From positions 26,225,922 to 26,289,921 of the forward strand of contig CM034599.1 in the NCBI GenBank assembly GCA_020091685.1: a stretch of DNA of 64,000 bases, read 5' to 3'. The position numbers and the translations under genes are program-made. The notes under the pieces were generated by a model that was not told the origin of the DNA, ran no database searches, and saw only the letters and a program-made list of their open reading frames with translations. Positions 34,495 through 47,804 of this stretch are shown here, piece after piece (position 1 is the first letter of the stretch; every line of letters begins with the position of its first letter). The stretch is from Lutjanus erythropterus. Taxonomy: Eukaryota > Chordata > Actinopteri > Lutjaniformes > Lutjanidae.

Positions 34495-36759
34495 TTTAAC
34501 CCTCTCATAACCATTAAAAAACATCTCAAGATGAAATGTGTGATTGACAAGTGTTACATGAAGCCCTTGTTAAAGGTCAGAGGTTTGAGGACCACCTGCA
34601 GATAAGATGACTGAACACCTCAACACAGTGGATAGAAGTTAGCTGGAAACAAAGGCAGGTCTGTTTCTGTTCAGAAAGCACAGTTCGCATTGACCAGAAA
34701 CACATTAATACACATTTTTTACATATCTCACACATCAACTGCCAGTGTAATCAAATATTAATTAGTAATCTTTCAAACTATTCCTGTTCACACACAAACT
34801 CTTTTATATGTAGACATACACAAACGCACACATACATGCTTATACAAAGGAGCACTGAAGGAAAAGTTGAAGAGCATCGTTGAGGTCAGAACTGTGTGCA
34901 GCATCAGTAGCTAAAACCAACAAACATCATGTGCACGTAGTATATGTGCACATATTATGTTACAACTAATAAACTGATTAATTGTTGAAGCTCTAGAACT
35001 AATCAGCTGTTTTCCAAATCAAAATAAGTCTTGCGATGAAGTCTTCATACCACAAGTGTTGCTGGAGGTTTGACCTCTTTCAACCATTTTTTTTCCCATG
35101 CAGCTTGGAGCTTTGGAAGTTCTGCCAAAAATCCCCACTCTGCTGAGTCTTAAGTCTTGAGCCTCCAATCCAAAGTGAAGTCTCAAGTCAGTCCAAGTCG
35201 TAAACCGGGTGGTTTTCACAAACATGTGCACTTGTGTTAAAACTGTCTTTATTATTAATGTACAATAATGTGGGCACACACTCACAAGCGTTTGCATGGC
35301 AGTGTGATGCCCCTGCCGACTCTAATGTCTGGACTACTACACAACAGTATGGATTATACCATCCCAGTATGTTCTCCATAACAATGCTAAACTACATTGT
35401 AGTTGATATCTTCAAGTGTGGTAAAGTAAGAAAGAAGATGCTGATATGATTATAAACAATAACTGCAATACATGTATATAATTTTTACTTCCCAACCATA
35501 TCTGTGTATCGTGTCCCAAAACTGTAAAGTCAGTTAATCATGGGAAGAACTAAGTAACAAAGCGAACACTGTGGATCAGAGTGCTGAAGGACTTGTTCTG
35601 CTTTTGAGTGTGTACCTCGTATAACAACCCATTACTTTTTATTACTCTGTTTTGTCCATGGTAATTTGATTTGGGAGGCTGAATGGGTGATATAGTCAGG
35701 TCTGTTCTGCTGTGTGTTAGCCTAGGGGGACTGAGGGGAGAGCATGTCAGCGGGAGAGAAGCAACAAGAGATGGAAAGTAAAAGGGGAAGAGTGAGCAGC
35801 AGAGGGGGGGGGGTGGAGGGAAAAATGCTGGAAATCAGATGAACGGGTGGAGGAACTGAAGTGAAATAGAATGAAAGAATGCAGCAGAAACAAACTGTCA
35901 AGTGAATGCAGAGACAGAGACAAAGCTGATGGGTGTTGATGTGAAACAGACTGCTGACCTTCCTACTTGACTTCTGACCTCCTCTGTCACTCTGACAGGA
36001 AGTGTGCCCCTCTCCTGACAGGAAATAGACTTATAACCTCTGGATTTATGGCAGTCAGTAGTATCTTTGTCTAATTACAATGTCTGGATTTATAGGAGTC
36101 TGTGCTAATTTCCCCAGAGAGAGAAAAAACCCTCAGGATATTGTTGACATTTTAGTTGTGATGGATATACTGAATGACTTTGTTGTAATTGTGATAGTTA
36201 TTTGCCACCACAGAGATCATTTATCAGACATTACAAACAACTCTTGATATAATAAACATTTAAAAGACATGATGTTTTGAGAGAAATGTGCATAAATCCC
36301 AATTATGTGTTTCTGAACAGGAGGCTGGAGCTAATTTATGGATAAATGGGCATTTTGTGTTTGTATGTGTGAAGTTTGGCCACAACTTTGCTTTAACTGA
36401 GTTGGCTAAGAAGGCAGAAAGTGTGATAAAGCAAAGCGATCTTTTAATTTTTTCCCCCTTTGTTTATCTTCCTGAATAACAACTATCAACTCCCTCCGCT
36501 TTATAATTGCAGCCCAGAACTTGTCTAGCCGGAACAAGTTAACTTTTTGTTTCCATTTTACAAATGTTTGCCAGGCTTTTCCATTGATTAGAGTGGTCTG
36601 AAAAAGGTTTGGGCAGCGTTTACTGGGGACTTTGTAGTACTACAAAGAAAACTGTCTGGCAGCAGGGCAAGACGGAGTCACAGAATAAAGGACAAGAGGG
36701 ACACGGAGAAAGGGAGAGATGACACATGCACAGTCAGTCAGCTCGGCAATAAACAGTAA
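34495..36759. other. Non-coding stretch, no gene seen
   Basis: Repeated AAGTC motifs at about 35145-35200 hint at a worn repeat. A purine-rich block at 35740-35830 contains a long G run (GAGGGGGGGGGGTGG). Open frames are short and unrecognised. Confidence 0.55.
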
Positions 36760-36900
36760 AGTGGACTGCCTCATGGAGACACAACACAAAGCTGTTCAAT
36801 TAGATTTCCACAGCATTTGCCTCAGACCCAATACAGAGGCGAAGGACCCTTGCTGATTGCAATCAGTCAGAGTGGCAGGCAAATTAGATTACTATTATAC
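36760..36900. promoter_or_regulatory. Possible conserved non-coding block
   Basis: The block is less repetitive than its surroundings and contains paired CAATTAGATT/CAAATTAGATT sites about 110 bp apart and the palindromic TGATTGCAATCA. Such spacing of homeodomain-like and C/EBP-like sites is suggestive, but conservation cannot be judged from one sequence. Confidence 0.15.
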
Positions 36901-37306
36901 ATAAAAAACTATCAAATGTGTTTCCTTCCCTTCCTTCTCATTGCCTTTTTTCATTATTTTATCATCCTATCAGCTGTCAAAGGGTAAATATAGGTATATA
37001 AAATATCGCGCTCAATTCAGGATGATAGTAATGATATTTTGTGACTTTTTTGACTCTTGTAGAAGGAGCAGTTGTTTTAGAGGATGGGATTTGATTACTT
37101 TAGGAAAGTGCATATTGTTCTTTTGAAACAGACTATGTGACTTTGTTATTTCCTGAATGCAGTTAAAGTAAGTGACTGAATTTGTGTTTCAAAAGGCAAA
37201 GATCCCTCAATCATCTAAAAAAGCCTGTTATTTCTTCTCCCACTAACACTCAGGCTGTGGAGTTTCTCAGCCTCACCTATTTTTTCAGGACGATCTAATC
37301 ATGCTT
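36901..37306. other. Non-coding stretch, no gene seen
   Basis: AT-rich host sequence with short frames only. Confidence 0.55.
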
Positions 37307-37320
37307 GTTGCTATGGATAC
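37307..37320 (+). promoter_or_regulatory. RFX X-box-like palindrome
   Basis: GTTGCTATGGATAC closely resembles the RFX consensus, two GTTGCC-type half sites inverted around two bases. Each half has about one mismatch. RFX factors bind such sites in promoters and enhancers of ciliary and neural genes. No adjacent gene is visible, so this is a motif match only. Confidence 0.3.
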
Positions 37321-40287
37321 CATTCAAAGCTATAATCACGCTAATGCTGTTATTTACATATTCGAGTTACCTCCACTTGATACAGATGATATCTCTGTGG
37401 CATTTCTTTTATTCAGTATGGGTGGAGATGAACAGTAAGCTACACTGATACTGTGCACATGTAACCTGGCATTATCTAATGTTAGTTATTTAGTTATTAG
37501 GTTCAATACCAGTCATGTATGTTCAGTGGCTTATGGGGAGAAACAGGAACCTGCATGATGTGTTGCATCACGCAGCATAAATCCCTGTGGGTTTCTTTTC
37601 TACATCTGATAAACAAACATTTCTCTGAATGTCAAAGGCCAGTTTCATCCATTTATTTTTATTGTGTCTGTCTTAAATGTTTCACAGTTATGCTTTAAAG
37701 TAGTACACATGGTAAAATGAACTCTTATGATGATCAATATATTTCTAATTGACAAATCCCATGATGAGACTAAAACCAGCAATGAAGTGATCACTAAGAA
37801 GTATCATCTGTACGTGGAGTCCGATTCTTCTGAGTACTAGATCCCATTCTCATCCACAAACCAATAAAAACACATAAATGAGCCAAACCGCTGCACCGGC
37901 TGACACTGCCATGAACACGAGCACTGTAGTCCATCTTGAGTTGATTCCACATACACCATCCTGCTGCTGTAAATATTAACTAGATCAACAAATCTGCGGC
38001 TGAAAACCGTCCCAACAAAAGCAATATTTACCCCTGTTTGCTAAAAACTACAGTGCCCAACTGTTTTAACAAATTATTTACCCTTTGTTTGAAAACGAAT
38101 AGGAACAAATAGATCTGTAGCTGTGAGTCAACAACAGGGTAGGGAAGGAAACATTGAGAGAAGGACTGACAAATTGTTGGCTTTAGTCTTTTCATGAGAT
38201 TTGTTGGCAATGAAATAATTATTACCGCCTGCTTTAACCATTAAGGTTAAGTCTATGGTTTTGAAGCCACCAATTAACCCTCTGAAGGATACAGGATTTG
38301 TTCACAGCCTGAACTTTTCCCTTAGGAAGACAGAAACTGGAACATATACTCATATGGCCACAGACCAAAAGCAGCACCTGTTGTATTATATTGTATTGTT
38401 ATGATTAAAAAATCATACTAGGATCCCAAGTTCCCTGAATGGAAAAACCTCCTGCAAGTGTCACTCTGCCTTCTGTGCTTGTATTACGACAAATAATTAA
38501 TAACTAGGGATCCTACATATTTTTACCTCACAAAAATAAAACAGCATGTACACTGATTTTTATTATCACTTTTTGTTTGAATTAATTTTACATTTTTTAA
38601 TCGAAATCACCAAATCAAACCTTATAGTGATCCAACTTTGGCCCATGGGTTCCACTTTGAGCAACCCTCCTGAACCAAGGTGCTGCTTGAAAGATTCAAC
38701 TCCACTAATGTAAAAAATACAAGTGGGGGAGATTTGGATGAACCGACAGTTTTAAAAAACAGACAACCCAAGGAGAGTTTGTGCCGGTCTGGCATATGAA
38801 GGAAATCGACAAGGCACGGCAAGATGTCTAGTAACTATTTCTTGTCTATCGCCTTCACCCTACTGTGCACCACAGCATCATCGCACTCTGTTGCTGGTTG
38901 TTTCAGAGACGTTTATAAGAAACGTTTATCTTACTCAGGAGGTGATTTTTCTGATGTCAGTCCACTCTTAACAAACCACACCCATACAAATGTTGCAGAC
39001 TGCAGAGTGTAAAACTCTGAATAAATACTTCTTAAGGATGTTTTCTTTTCAACTTTACCTTTTAAAGGTGACTGTTTAGTTGTGAATACTGAAGAAAGAG
39101 AGAAATACGAAGCTTCACTCTCGCGTGCCCCACGCTAGCCATGACAACCATATTAAAACTGGTCAAACACCTGTTTTTCATCCCAACCTAACTTTTCTGC
39201 CTCCCACTCTTTAATGGGAGTATGAACGCTTGCCTCACAATGTGTATTTAACCTTGGGAAACTCATTTCTCATTTCCACAATCAGTCTCCCTTCACCACA
39301 GCGAGGGAAGGTGTTTGTATGGGCAGATAATCAGTGACTCTTTTGAAGACTCGCCTTCACAATTTATGATGTAACTGTCAGGTCAGCCAGTTAGCGGTGA
39401 TTGATGGCGCACACTGATAGTGTTGCAACGCTACACATTTGGGTCAATGGTGTTTGATAATAAGCGGCGGTTTTTCTGTGATTACCACTGCGGAAAACTT
39501 GTTTCTTGTTTCTTTCATGTTTCTCCTCCACTCATTTGTCCTCTGAACCTGCGTCATTTTCCTGTGTAACATCATTACACAGATCAATCTACACTCATGT
39601 TTTCTTCTGGCTAAATTATGGGGGTATTTGAAGATGGTTTTGTAACATAGATGTATTTTTGTAGAATAGAGTCACATGTGAGCTAAAAGGCCAATGAAAC
39701 AATATAAAGGCAACAGTTTCTCCCTTTACTCTACATAATTTTATTCAGCTAATTTATCTGAGAAACATAAACTCTGGAGTGTTTATTAAGTGGCAGGTGA
39801 TGGAAAACTATGACCGCTTTATATACAGTATATGTCAGAGGACCCATAGTGTCTAGAAATGCTGCTGAAGCCTGGAGCTGTAGACGGATAGAATTCACTG
39901 TTAAATCAGGTTAAAGAGTAAGGCAAGTTAAAGAGGAGTGAGTCAGTCATGGGAGCTTTAAATAGTGACGGCATGCGGTGGCACTTTAGGGTTCTTTGGA
40001 GAGGCTATTTCTGTCAAACTAACTAATGTGAGAATGCCTTCGTTATGGCACCTTGAAGGTAGACATTCAAGCATTCCACAGTCTACCAAATTTGAGAGTC
40101 AAAATAAATCTCTCCTATACATGAATAAGCTTTTTTTCCCCCCAATGAAAGATTATTCAACTAAATAATCAACACATTCTCACTCCAAACTGTGTGTGGG
40201 ACACGGCATCAGTTTTGCAGGTGCAGGATTTCATGGCCAAGTTAGGAATGATAAATATGCATTGTATGGATAGATATTCAAAATTAA
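37321..40287. other. Non-coding stretch, no supported gene
   Basis: One short frame (38824-39012, plus, 62 codons) begins with a stretch like a signal peptide and is followed by AATAAA at 39018. It is treated as a finding rather than a gene. The rest holds short AT-rich frames. Confidence 0.5.
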
Positions 40288-40510
40288 GGCACGTAAACTA
40301 CTTGGGTATGATTAGGGAACAAATTTGTTTGGGTAGGTTTAGGAAAGAACCACAGTTTGGGTTAAAATAAGAAAGTTACTTAAGTAATGTTATTACATAA
40401 CATTACAAATGTAACATCTTTAAAAGAAGTCAGTGGTGACTCTTGCTTTCGCACACGACACAAACTCCAGTCTCCTGATTGAAAGTCGTGTGTGTGATTG
40501 ACCCATCCAT
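40288..40510 (+). repeat. GGTTAGGTTTAGG-type dispersed fish repeat, copy 2
   Basis: TTGGGTAGGTTTAGGAAAGAACC, then CAGTTTGGGTTAAAATAAG, matches 8415-8670. It ends with ACAAACTCCAGTCTCCTGATTGAAAGTCG and TTGACCCATCC, the usual tail of this family as I recall it. Non-coding. Confidence 0.65.
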
Positions 40511-41279
40511 TCACCCTCCCTCCTCAATACACAGACTTTCTTGCTCCTTATACTTCATCACCTGACTTTGATGGCACATTAAAACAAAATGCTAGGCAGG
40601 CACTGCCACAAATCACAATACAGGGGTACCAAAAGCATGATAATTTGAAGCATGGGGGCACTAATAGGGCTGAAATTGTAATGAAGTACCTGCTGTACAT
40701 AATTGCTTGAATCCAGCTTACATAAATGCATCTCTTTTGTGACTTTTGCAAGCTTCACTTCAACTCTGCCTGACTGGTGGGTGTGAATATTGCAACTGTG
40801 TCACAATAAGTGGTGATAGACCACCACCTGCTGTGATAAACACACCTCCCCTTTAAGCCAATCTGGACCACAATGATGGATAAATACTGTGAACAGATGA
40901 ATACATTAAAACACACTTACAAAAGACACAAAATAAGTGGACAGTGTTTGCGTGTGTGTGTGTGTGAGTAGGGGTCGTGGAAGTATTTATGTGTGTGAAG
41001 GAAAAAAAGAAGATATGTCAAGGCTGAATAACTACAAGGGTAGTGAAGGAAGGAGACATGGAGCAATAGCAGAGGATGGAGAAGAAGTGGATGGTGTGAT
41101 GGATAGAAAAAAAAAGAACAGATAGGGAGGGAGAGGCAGGAAGTCCCCACTGAGACGGACATGTCACACACCAGCGAGCCTGACACACGGACAGGGAATA
41201 TCACATTTCTCTCACTTCCTCTGTCTGCCTCTTCTTTTTTTCATATATATTTCTCTTTTTCCTATCTCTGTCGTCTTTC
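40511..41279. other. Non-coding stretch, no gene seen
   Basis: Contains a short TG patch near 40951 and a purine-rich block (about 41000-41140). No gene or delimited repeat. Confidence 0.55.
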
Positions 41280-41720
41280 CCATTTTCTCTTTCAACTGAA
41301 AGCGTGGTACAGTAACCAATACTCAAAGAAATCTTTTTGGGTCCTGTTGAATAGCGTTTCTCCATCTTTGAAACGCTGCTGTTCGATAATGCATGACTTT
41401 ATGCATAATTTACCCCTTGATTTCCTTGTCACTATGAACGTTTCAACTCCATTTCTCCATTATTGTTTACTGTCATGCTTTATGCTGAGTTTGGCTTTTT
41501 GCATTCACCCACACACGTGTGCCCGACAAGCTCACAAACACATATGCATACAGGCACCGGGAGCGTTCGGCTCGTGCTGGGAATTACCTGTTTACCTAAT
41601 TAACAGCACTTGGCTGGAGGCTAAAGATATGCAAACCAGGACGGGTAAAATAAACAACACAAAAATAAAATATTTCCCGCCCAACCTCCTCTGGAGAAAA
41701 AAACATTTCACTGTGACTGG
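41280..41720. promoter_or_regulatory. Possible enhancer-like conserved block
   Basis: The sequence is balanced in composition and dense in factor-like motifs: TGCATGACTTTATGCATAA, TGTTTACCTAATTAACA (forkhead plus homeodomain) and AAGATATGCAAA (octamer-like). It sits within the longest non-retroelement open frame on the plus strand (41161-41754, 197 codons), which has no recognisable domain. Constraint on non-coding sequence is one way such a frame could stay open. Both readings are inference. Confidence 0.2.
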
Positions 41721-41754
41721 AAAAGCAAAGGAGACGAAGGGAGAAAAAGGTTAG

Positions 41755-42229
41755 TCACCTTGAAGTATTTTGTTTAAAACACTGATCTCATTATATATGC
41801 CTTTATTCTGAGCAATTCTCTACATGGCTTAAGATTAAAAAATAACGCTATAGATGACTCTTGGCTTTGATATTTCTTGCTCTTTTTGTTGCTCTGAAGC
41901 CACATGAGGTAGTGTAGCATCTCTTTTGACAAGCTGTGTTTTTCTTTCTCCATATCTGAGGAACCAGGCCTTTCTTCTTATTATTTTATTTTTGCTTCAT
42001 GTCTCAGTTCACACACCATGAAGTCTGTAAGAAGAATTTCTTTATAAAAGAAATTAGACGGCTATATTCCACATAAAATGCCGTGAGACAGTCTAATATT
42101 ACTTTAGAGGAATGCAGCCGGTGTGTGTGGAAACTATATAGCTCCCTATATCAGGCTCTCCTTCCTGTGAAACCAGTACCACCCCTGAGACTGATAACTT
42201 TTTCTGTTTATACTGCCCTAATCAATGTG

Positions 42230-42268
<39 letters not shown>

Positions 42269-43459
42269 GTGTAAGAGACAAGGAGTGCAGACATGGGTTT
42301 AGTCAATCTGGAGTCTCAGCATAGGTCTGTCTCCCTACTTTTATCTGTTTTTGATCAACACTGCAGACATTAACCAGACCCAGGAAAACCCCCAAATTAC
42401 ACACAAATGATTACACTATCTTGCACACACACTGAGGCTCCCAGACACACACCCACGCACGCTAGAAAAACTCTCCATCAACACACACACACTCCAGAGC
42501 AAACCCTCTCACATCCACCCACACTGCTGCAGACACCCCAAGGGGAATGTATTGATGAAAAGACCATGAAACTGGCTTAACAAGACTATTTCACACATAC
42601 ATACAATAGTCGTGCTAACTCTTTCGCGCAACATAAAGAGCTCTTTCACTCTCTGATACACGGCAAAAGAATTAAACATGACCATATGTGCATCTAAAAC
42701 AAAAGGGGCCAGCTGAGGTTTTTGTTTCGGCCCTGTTACAGATGCCACCAATGTGCCACCCCATTACCCACTGATACGAGGGCATGTGCACACATACATA
42801 CACAATCTAAGAGATTCCACATATAAACAAAAGTGTTTGAAGTCACTCAAACACATACAGACACACAGATGCTGAAAATGTCACACTGAAAAATTAGCAC
42901 AAGGCCAATGGTCAGACACATATTTATGTTTGATCATTTAACAAAACAAAGAAAACTAATGGAAGTCGCCTCCTTTAAGCTTGAACAATGGCTTCCTACA
43001 GTCTTAGATTTGGCAGAATCCAGAACGCACATGTGACATCAAGGTGGAAAAATAATTAAGAGGTAATGTAGCCAATATTAGCCCCATATCCACCTATAAA
43101 GCTGCACAAGAGGGGATTATTTGTGTGTGTTTATCATTGAATAGGCAACTCAAATGAAGTAGAACATTATGCAGAAGGATTAGCCTGTCATGGTGCCTTG
43201 CAGAAATGGTTTTGATCTCTGGTGAATTTTACTCCTTACTGTGGTGTTAATATAAAATTTATACAAACTGCGCAGCAGCCTTTAAGGCCCACAAAACTTT
43301 TCAAAAAAAGTTTCAAATCGTAAGTAGAATTTTTTATAACATTAAAAAGTTTTGATTAAATAAGCAACAATCAGAGCCAAAATTTTGGGAAAAACTCCTT
43401 AGCTGTTATTTATTGAAAGTTTATCCCACAAAATCTCAGATAATCCTTCCTCATCAGGG
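41755..43459. other. Non-coding stretch with one microsatellite
   Basis: Host sequence including many short CACACA patches (42420-42500). No gene or delimited repeat apart from the TG tract at 42232. Confidence 0.55.
42232..42272. repeat. (TG)n microsatellite
   Basis: About 41 bp of TG with one C interruption at 42264. Confidence 0.95.
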
Positions 43460-43640
43460 TTGATTTAGTGTGTTTTGATCAGATTTGATCGACAGTAGCC
43501 TGGCAACATATCCTGTGAACCAGATGAGTCTGCCAAGCTCCTGTTTTAATTTGCCCTGGCAGATACGTCTGCCCCCTTTTCCATTTAGACAGAATTTCAC
43601 CCACAGACATCCTATACATAGACACTGCATTGACCGCTTT
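43460..43640 (+). repeat. Dispersed repeat pair, copy 2 (mate at 9990-10315)
   Basis: AGCCTGGCAACATATCC, TGAGTCTGCCAAGCTCC, CCTGGCAGATACGTCTGCCCC and ATTTAGACAGAATTTCACCC align in order with 10165-10250. Same orientation. The 132-codon frame across it is incidental. Confidence 0.5.
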
Positions 43641-46058
43641 TTTTTCTTCTTCTTTTTCTTGCTGTATTATGTCCATATCGCCACCATTTTCATTAGGACT
43701 GACATGAGAACAATCCATGTAAGGGGAGCTGTGTTTCTTTTTTGGATAACAAGCACTATAATGTTCATTTCTCAACCAATCACAGTGACTAGTTTTACAG
43801 TTTATTCAAGGGGTTATGATCCACATGGAGCAAAACCGTCTGTTTCACATCATAATCGACATTTTATCAAAATCACAATATGACCTTCTGCAATAGGCAC
43901 AATATTAATTACAGACAAAATCTGTCATCATTTTAATACTTTTTTCAAAGGAAATGAGAATAATGATGTAAAAACTATAATTCCCTCTAGTATCCCAAAT
44001 CATATCACAGCAGCAATATCAGTCAAAATAATCTAAATTAGATATTTTTTCTGTAGTCCTAGTTCCACCTCACAGCAGGAGTTAAATCACATATCAATAT
44101 CACAAAGTGTGTCACGATACAATTTTGATTCGATTCAAGTGTCTGCAACTGCACACAGTATGTCAGTTTAACACATTTATATATATATTTATGTCAACTC
44201 ACAAAAAGAAACTAAATTATGATTTGACAGTTTTAAGACTGAACTCTTCCAGATATTTATGGCAGAGACATGCCATGGGATTTTCAGAGTAAGATGTATT
44301 GATAGCATTGATAATAATGGATTGTTGGACACGGAATCAATATATCTATCCTGATCAATGTATCATTACATGCCTACCTTACAGCACCAAGCACATTATT
44401 CTTCCTTGTTTTGCCATCTTTTATTGGACGACTGTCAGACTGATATCATGTAGTCTGAATTGAGCACGAGAGGAACAAAGCATCCAATATAAATGACAGT
44501 GACTCAGTGTTATTCTTAAACTGTCTTATCACAGTATTGGATCTGTACTTCACCTGCTGATAAACGGGCAGCCACTGGTTGACACAGTAGCTGGTGACAG
44601 ATCAGCTCCAGGAGGCCCACCAATTAGCCTGCACATAATGTTCTTTAATCACTCTCCTAAACCAGGTTTCTGCAGGTCACACATGACACGCTTTGTGTTC
44701 CTTCAATCCTTCAAGCCTCCTACTGCTTAGTGAGAACACTGGATAGAGGGGCTGTAATCTATAACAGTCTGCCTGCTACTGAACAGTAAGTTGGATTTTA
44801 CAGGTTGTCACATTCCCCAATTATTCTCTTAACATGGGTAGGAGGTCCCTGTTTTACACTTTCACAGGATAGTGAGGCCGCGAGTTGGTGCGTTACAGAG
44901 TGTGCTCTCCAGTAACTTTCATAATCGACCACTGAAATAACCTTCTTACTATTCCTCTGAAGAAAGTTAGGCAGTTGCACTTTATTTTCAGTGATGGAGC
45001 CTAAGTTTCAAAACAGACTAAGAAAAGGAGACAGAACAGGGAGCTTGTTATCACTACTCTCAAGTTGTTTCATTGCTCTCCAGGACACAATACAACTGAC
45101 TTCAGGAATGTTTTGCACTGAATGGATTCACTCTATAATATATGTTTGGCATACTTAGAAGCTATGAGTCAAACATCTCTCGGGTCATCTGGCATTGGTC
45201 TTTTTGCTGTCCCCAGGGTAAAGTCACAGTCTGGTGTACCTGTCTTAAGTTTTTATGCTGCCTTGCTGCTGCTACACAATCCTTTTCCTACGATTTAGAT
45301 GTGTTCAGACTCTTTCTTTTGAAAAGCAGCTTGCAAGTGTTTCTTTTTGAATAACGTTGTTGAATAACGTTTAATCTGCTTTTTGTAATTTAATAGTCTA
45401 TGTTTTGTGATCTGTGTTTGTTGTGAGCACTCAGAATGGGTAAAATAAGTTGAGAAATATTTTTATATGCAATAATTAAATTACGCAGGTACAATTCAAT
45501 ATTCAAAAAGCACACTGAGTTCTTCCCATGAAACACTTGACATTTCATACATGATTGCTAAGTCTCTCTATCAGACAGACATGTGCCAGCAACCTTATGG
45601 GCACTGTACAAGTACCCTTGTTTATGTCTTTAGGAAAACACTAATTAATTAAGGGAAAAAAAATGAATGGGCAAGAGTTAAACCTAAAAGAACCTATATT
45701 TTAGCTGCTGTCTGTCACAAGCATTAAAAACAACCTGATAACTCATAGACCATTTGTCAAACTGTAGCTGTTGTTACTCTACAACTGGAGCTCTGTTAGT
45801 ACGAGCAAAGTACTCTAACCTTGTCACTTTACCACCCACTTTACAGACACAAAAGTAGGACACAGTTATAGTATTGATACACTCTAGCTTGGAGGAGTTT
45901 GGTCTGTCTTGAATGGCCAACACAGTATACCACATTATCAGTGATCACAACACAGTAAATAAAGGGCTTTAGATATCCTAGCATTAATCAATATATCCTT
46001 ACTAACAGATTGGTGAAATATAATGTAAAACAATGTCTAAAGCTTAATTTCCACCTAT
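43641..46058. other. Non-coding stretch, no gene seen
   Basis: Around 44105-44380, GTCACGATACAATTTTGATTC and later GATCAATGTATCATTACATGCC resemble a worn element of the ATCGATAC-rich fish type, but I cannot delimit it. Otherwise host sequence with short frames. Confidence 0.5.
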
Positions 46059-46135
46059 TACATTAATCTGCAACTATTTTGATAAATAATAAATTGCTTT
46101 GAATCATTTTTAAAGGAGAAAAGGCAAAATTCTAA
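46059..46135 (-). mobile_element. Fragment of the 'GCTGCAACTA...GATTA' MITE family
   Basis: TTACATTAATCTGCAACTATTTTGATAA, then AATAAATTGCTTTGAATCATTTT and AAGGAGAAAAGGC, match one end region of the 32169 and 47468 copies. Only about 80 bp remains. Confidence 0.5.
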
Positions 46136-47467
46136 TAATGGTGTCATGATTCAAGAAAGCCCTCATGCATCCAGAAAAAAAATGTTTGCAAAAGTAGCAA
46201 AAGATCACAACAGTTCAATTATTGTGTCTTATGGCATCAGATTTTAGTTATGAATCAGCTTCGCCGCATAAATAATACATTAAGATGGCGATGAATGTGA
46301 AAGTTAAATGTCTTCTATTGTCTGTGCAATTTGCTGTAAAATAACTGAAACGACAACAACAAAAAAGCTTGTGTGGAGACATTAGTGTGGAAATTGGATA
46401 TAAGGTTTATAAACAAACATTTCAATAATGACAAAAGTTAATTTCTTCAGAAACAAATGTCTTTAATACACAGTGACTGTTGGAGTGCAGCAGGATATTG
46501 ATCCATGGCTGTAACTGCAGAGCTGGTGTGGCAAGATAGTAAAATTGTGATCCGTAACAGCAGTCATCCTGGCACCAGCCTGGAGATAGTGACCCATGAT
46601 GATAGCCTCAGAGCCAGTGTAGCAAGCCAGTGATGCATCAAGCCTCGGTGTCAGGGATCAGATTAGAGCTTGGGCATTTCATGCTTCTCGATAAAAGCAC
46701 ATCAAATCCTTCCAGAGACATGAATGTAGAATGTTTTTAATGAAAAGACAAGACGAGAGACTTTCAGAATTCAGTTTTTCTGTGTGCATGTTCAGGACCA
46801 TCTGAATGTGTGCAAATCAAATGTGTCTACAGCTGCCTATTAACTTTTCAGTGGAACACCACTTTTCACATTCGCAACCTCGACTTTCTCTCCAAGCTAA
46901 AACTGAAATGAAGACAGGAATGTTGAGGTCAGCAGTCTGACAGACAGCAGCGGCCAGAGAAACACATCGGCCTCGTTACTTTGATCACAGAGAATCAACT
47001 TGCTGTCAGGAAATTTTTTAATACATGTATTTTCTGACTTGTTCTTGTTGTTTCTGGGCATGATTCCCATTTATATTCCCCAGCACACTGTGCAACGATT
47101 AGAGTATGAATAATTACTTAAATCCACTAACAGTACAAATTTAAACCCTGTGAATTTGGCAGTCCGGTGGTGGACTAACACTGGTGCTCTCACATACACA
47201 GCACCTCAATAACGCCTGCCTTCGTGAAGGTTATAATGTTAAGTTTTTGTTGAAACTGTTTTAGCGAGATGAGATGATGATTTTGAAGAGTGAACAAACT
47301 TAACACATGGTTAGATGCTGTCTGTCCCCCACTTCACATAGGATAGAGAAGAACCGCTGAAAGGTTGGGTACTCAGAAACCGAGTGTGTTCTAAAATGGT
47401 AGCACAAAAACTATCCAAAACTGTGTAAAGAGAGAAGTAAACTAAAAACAATGCTAATGTGTGATTT
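46136..47467. other. Non-coding stretch, no gene seen
   Basis: No open frame of interest and no recognised repeat. Confidence 0.55.
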
Positions 47468-47804
47468 AGAGCTGCAATTATTGGTTGACTAATTGATTAG
47501 TGGATCAGCATAAAAATAATGGCCTACTATTCTAATTATTGATTAATCATTAACATAATTTTTCATGCAAAAAGAGCAGAAAATGCGGTTTTGTGTCTGA
47601 AATAAGGATATTTTCTGCTTAATATCACATTTAACTGAATATCTTAGCTTTTAGGACTGACAAAGTAGACATTTAAAGATGTGGCCTTGGACTTTGAGAA
47701 ACTGGAATGGACATTTTTTCATTATTTTCTGACTTTTTATAGACCAAACAATTAATAACTTGATCTACAAAATAATAATGAAAATGATCATTAGTTGCAG
47801 CCCT
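47468..47804 (+). mobile_element. MITE of the 'GCTGCAACTA...GATTA' family, most complete copy
   Basis: The left end AGAGCTGCAATTATTGGTTG and right end (minus strand AAGGGCTGCAACTAATGATC) form short imperfect inverted repeats. Inside are TGATTAATCATTAAC, TTTAACTGAATATCTT, CTTGGACTTTGAGAAACTGG, ATTATTTTCTGACTTTTTATAGACC and AATAATAATGAAAATGATCA, matching 15121-15389 in order. It is a non-autonomous element of about 337 bp, non-coding. I see no clear target duplication. Confidence 0.75.

Noticed and set aside
41161..41754. Calling the 197-codon frame a gene
   Set aside because: Low-complexity start, no domain and no splice or poly(A) context. Kept only as a finding.
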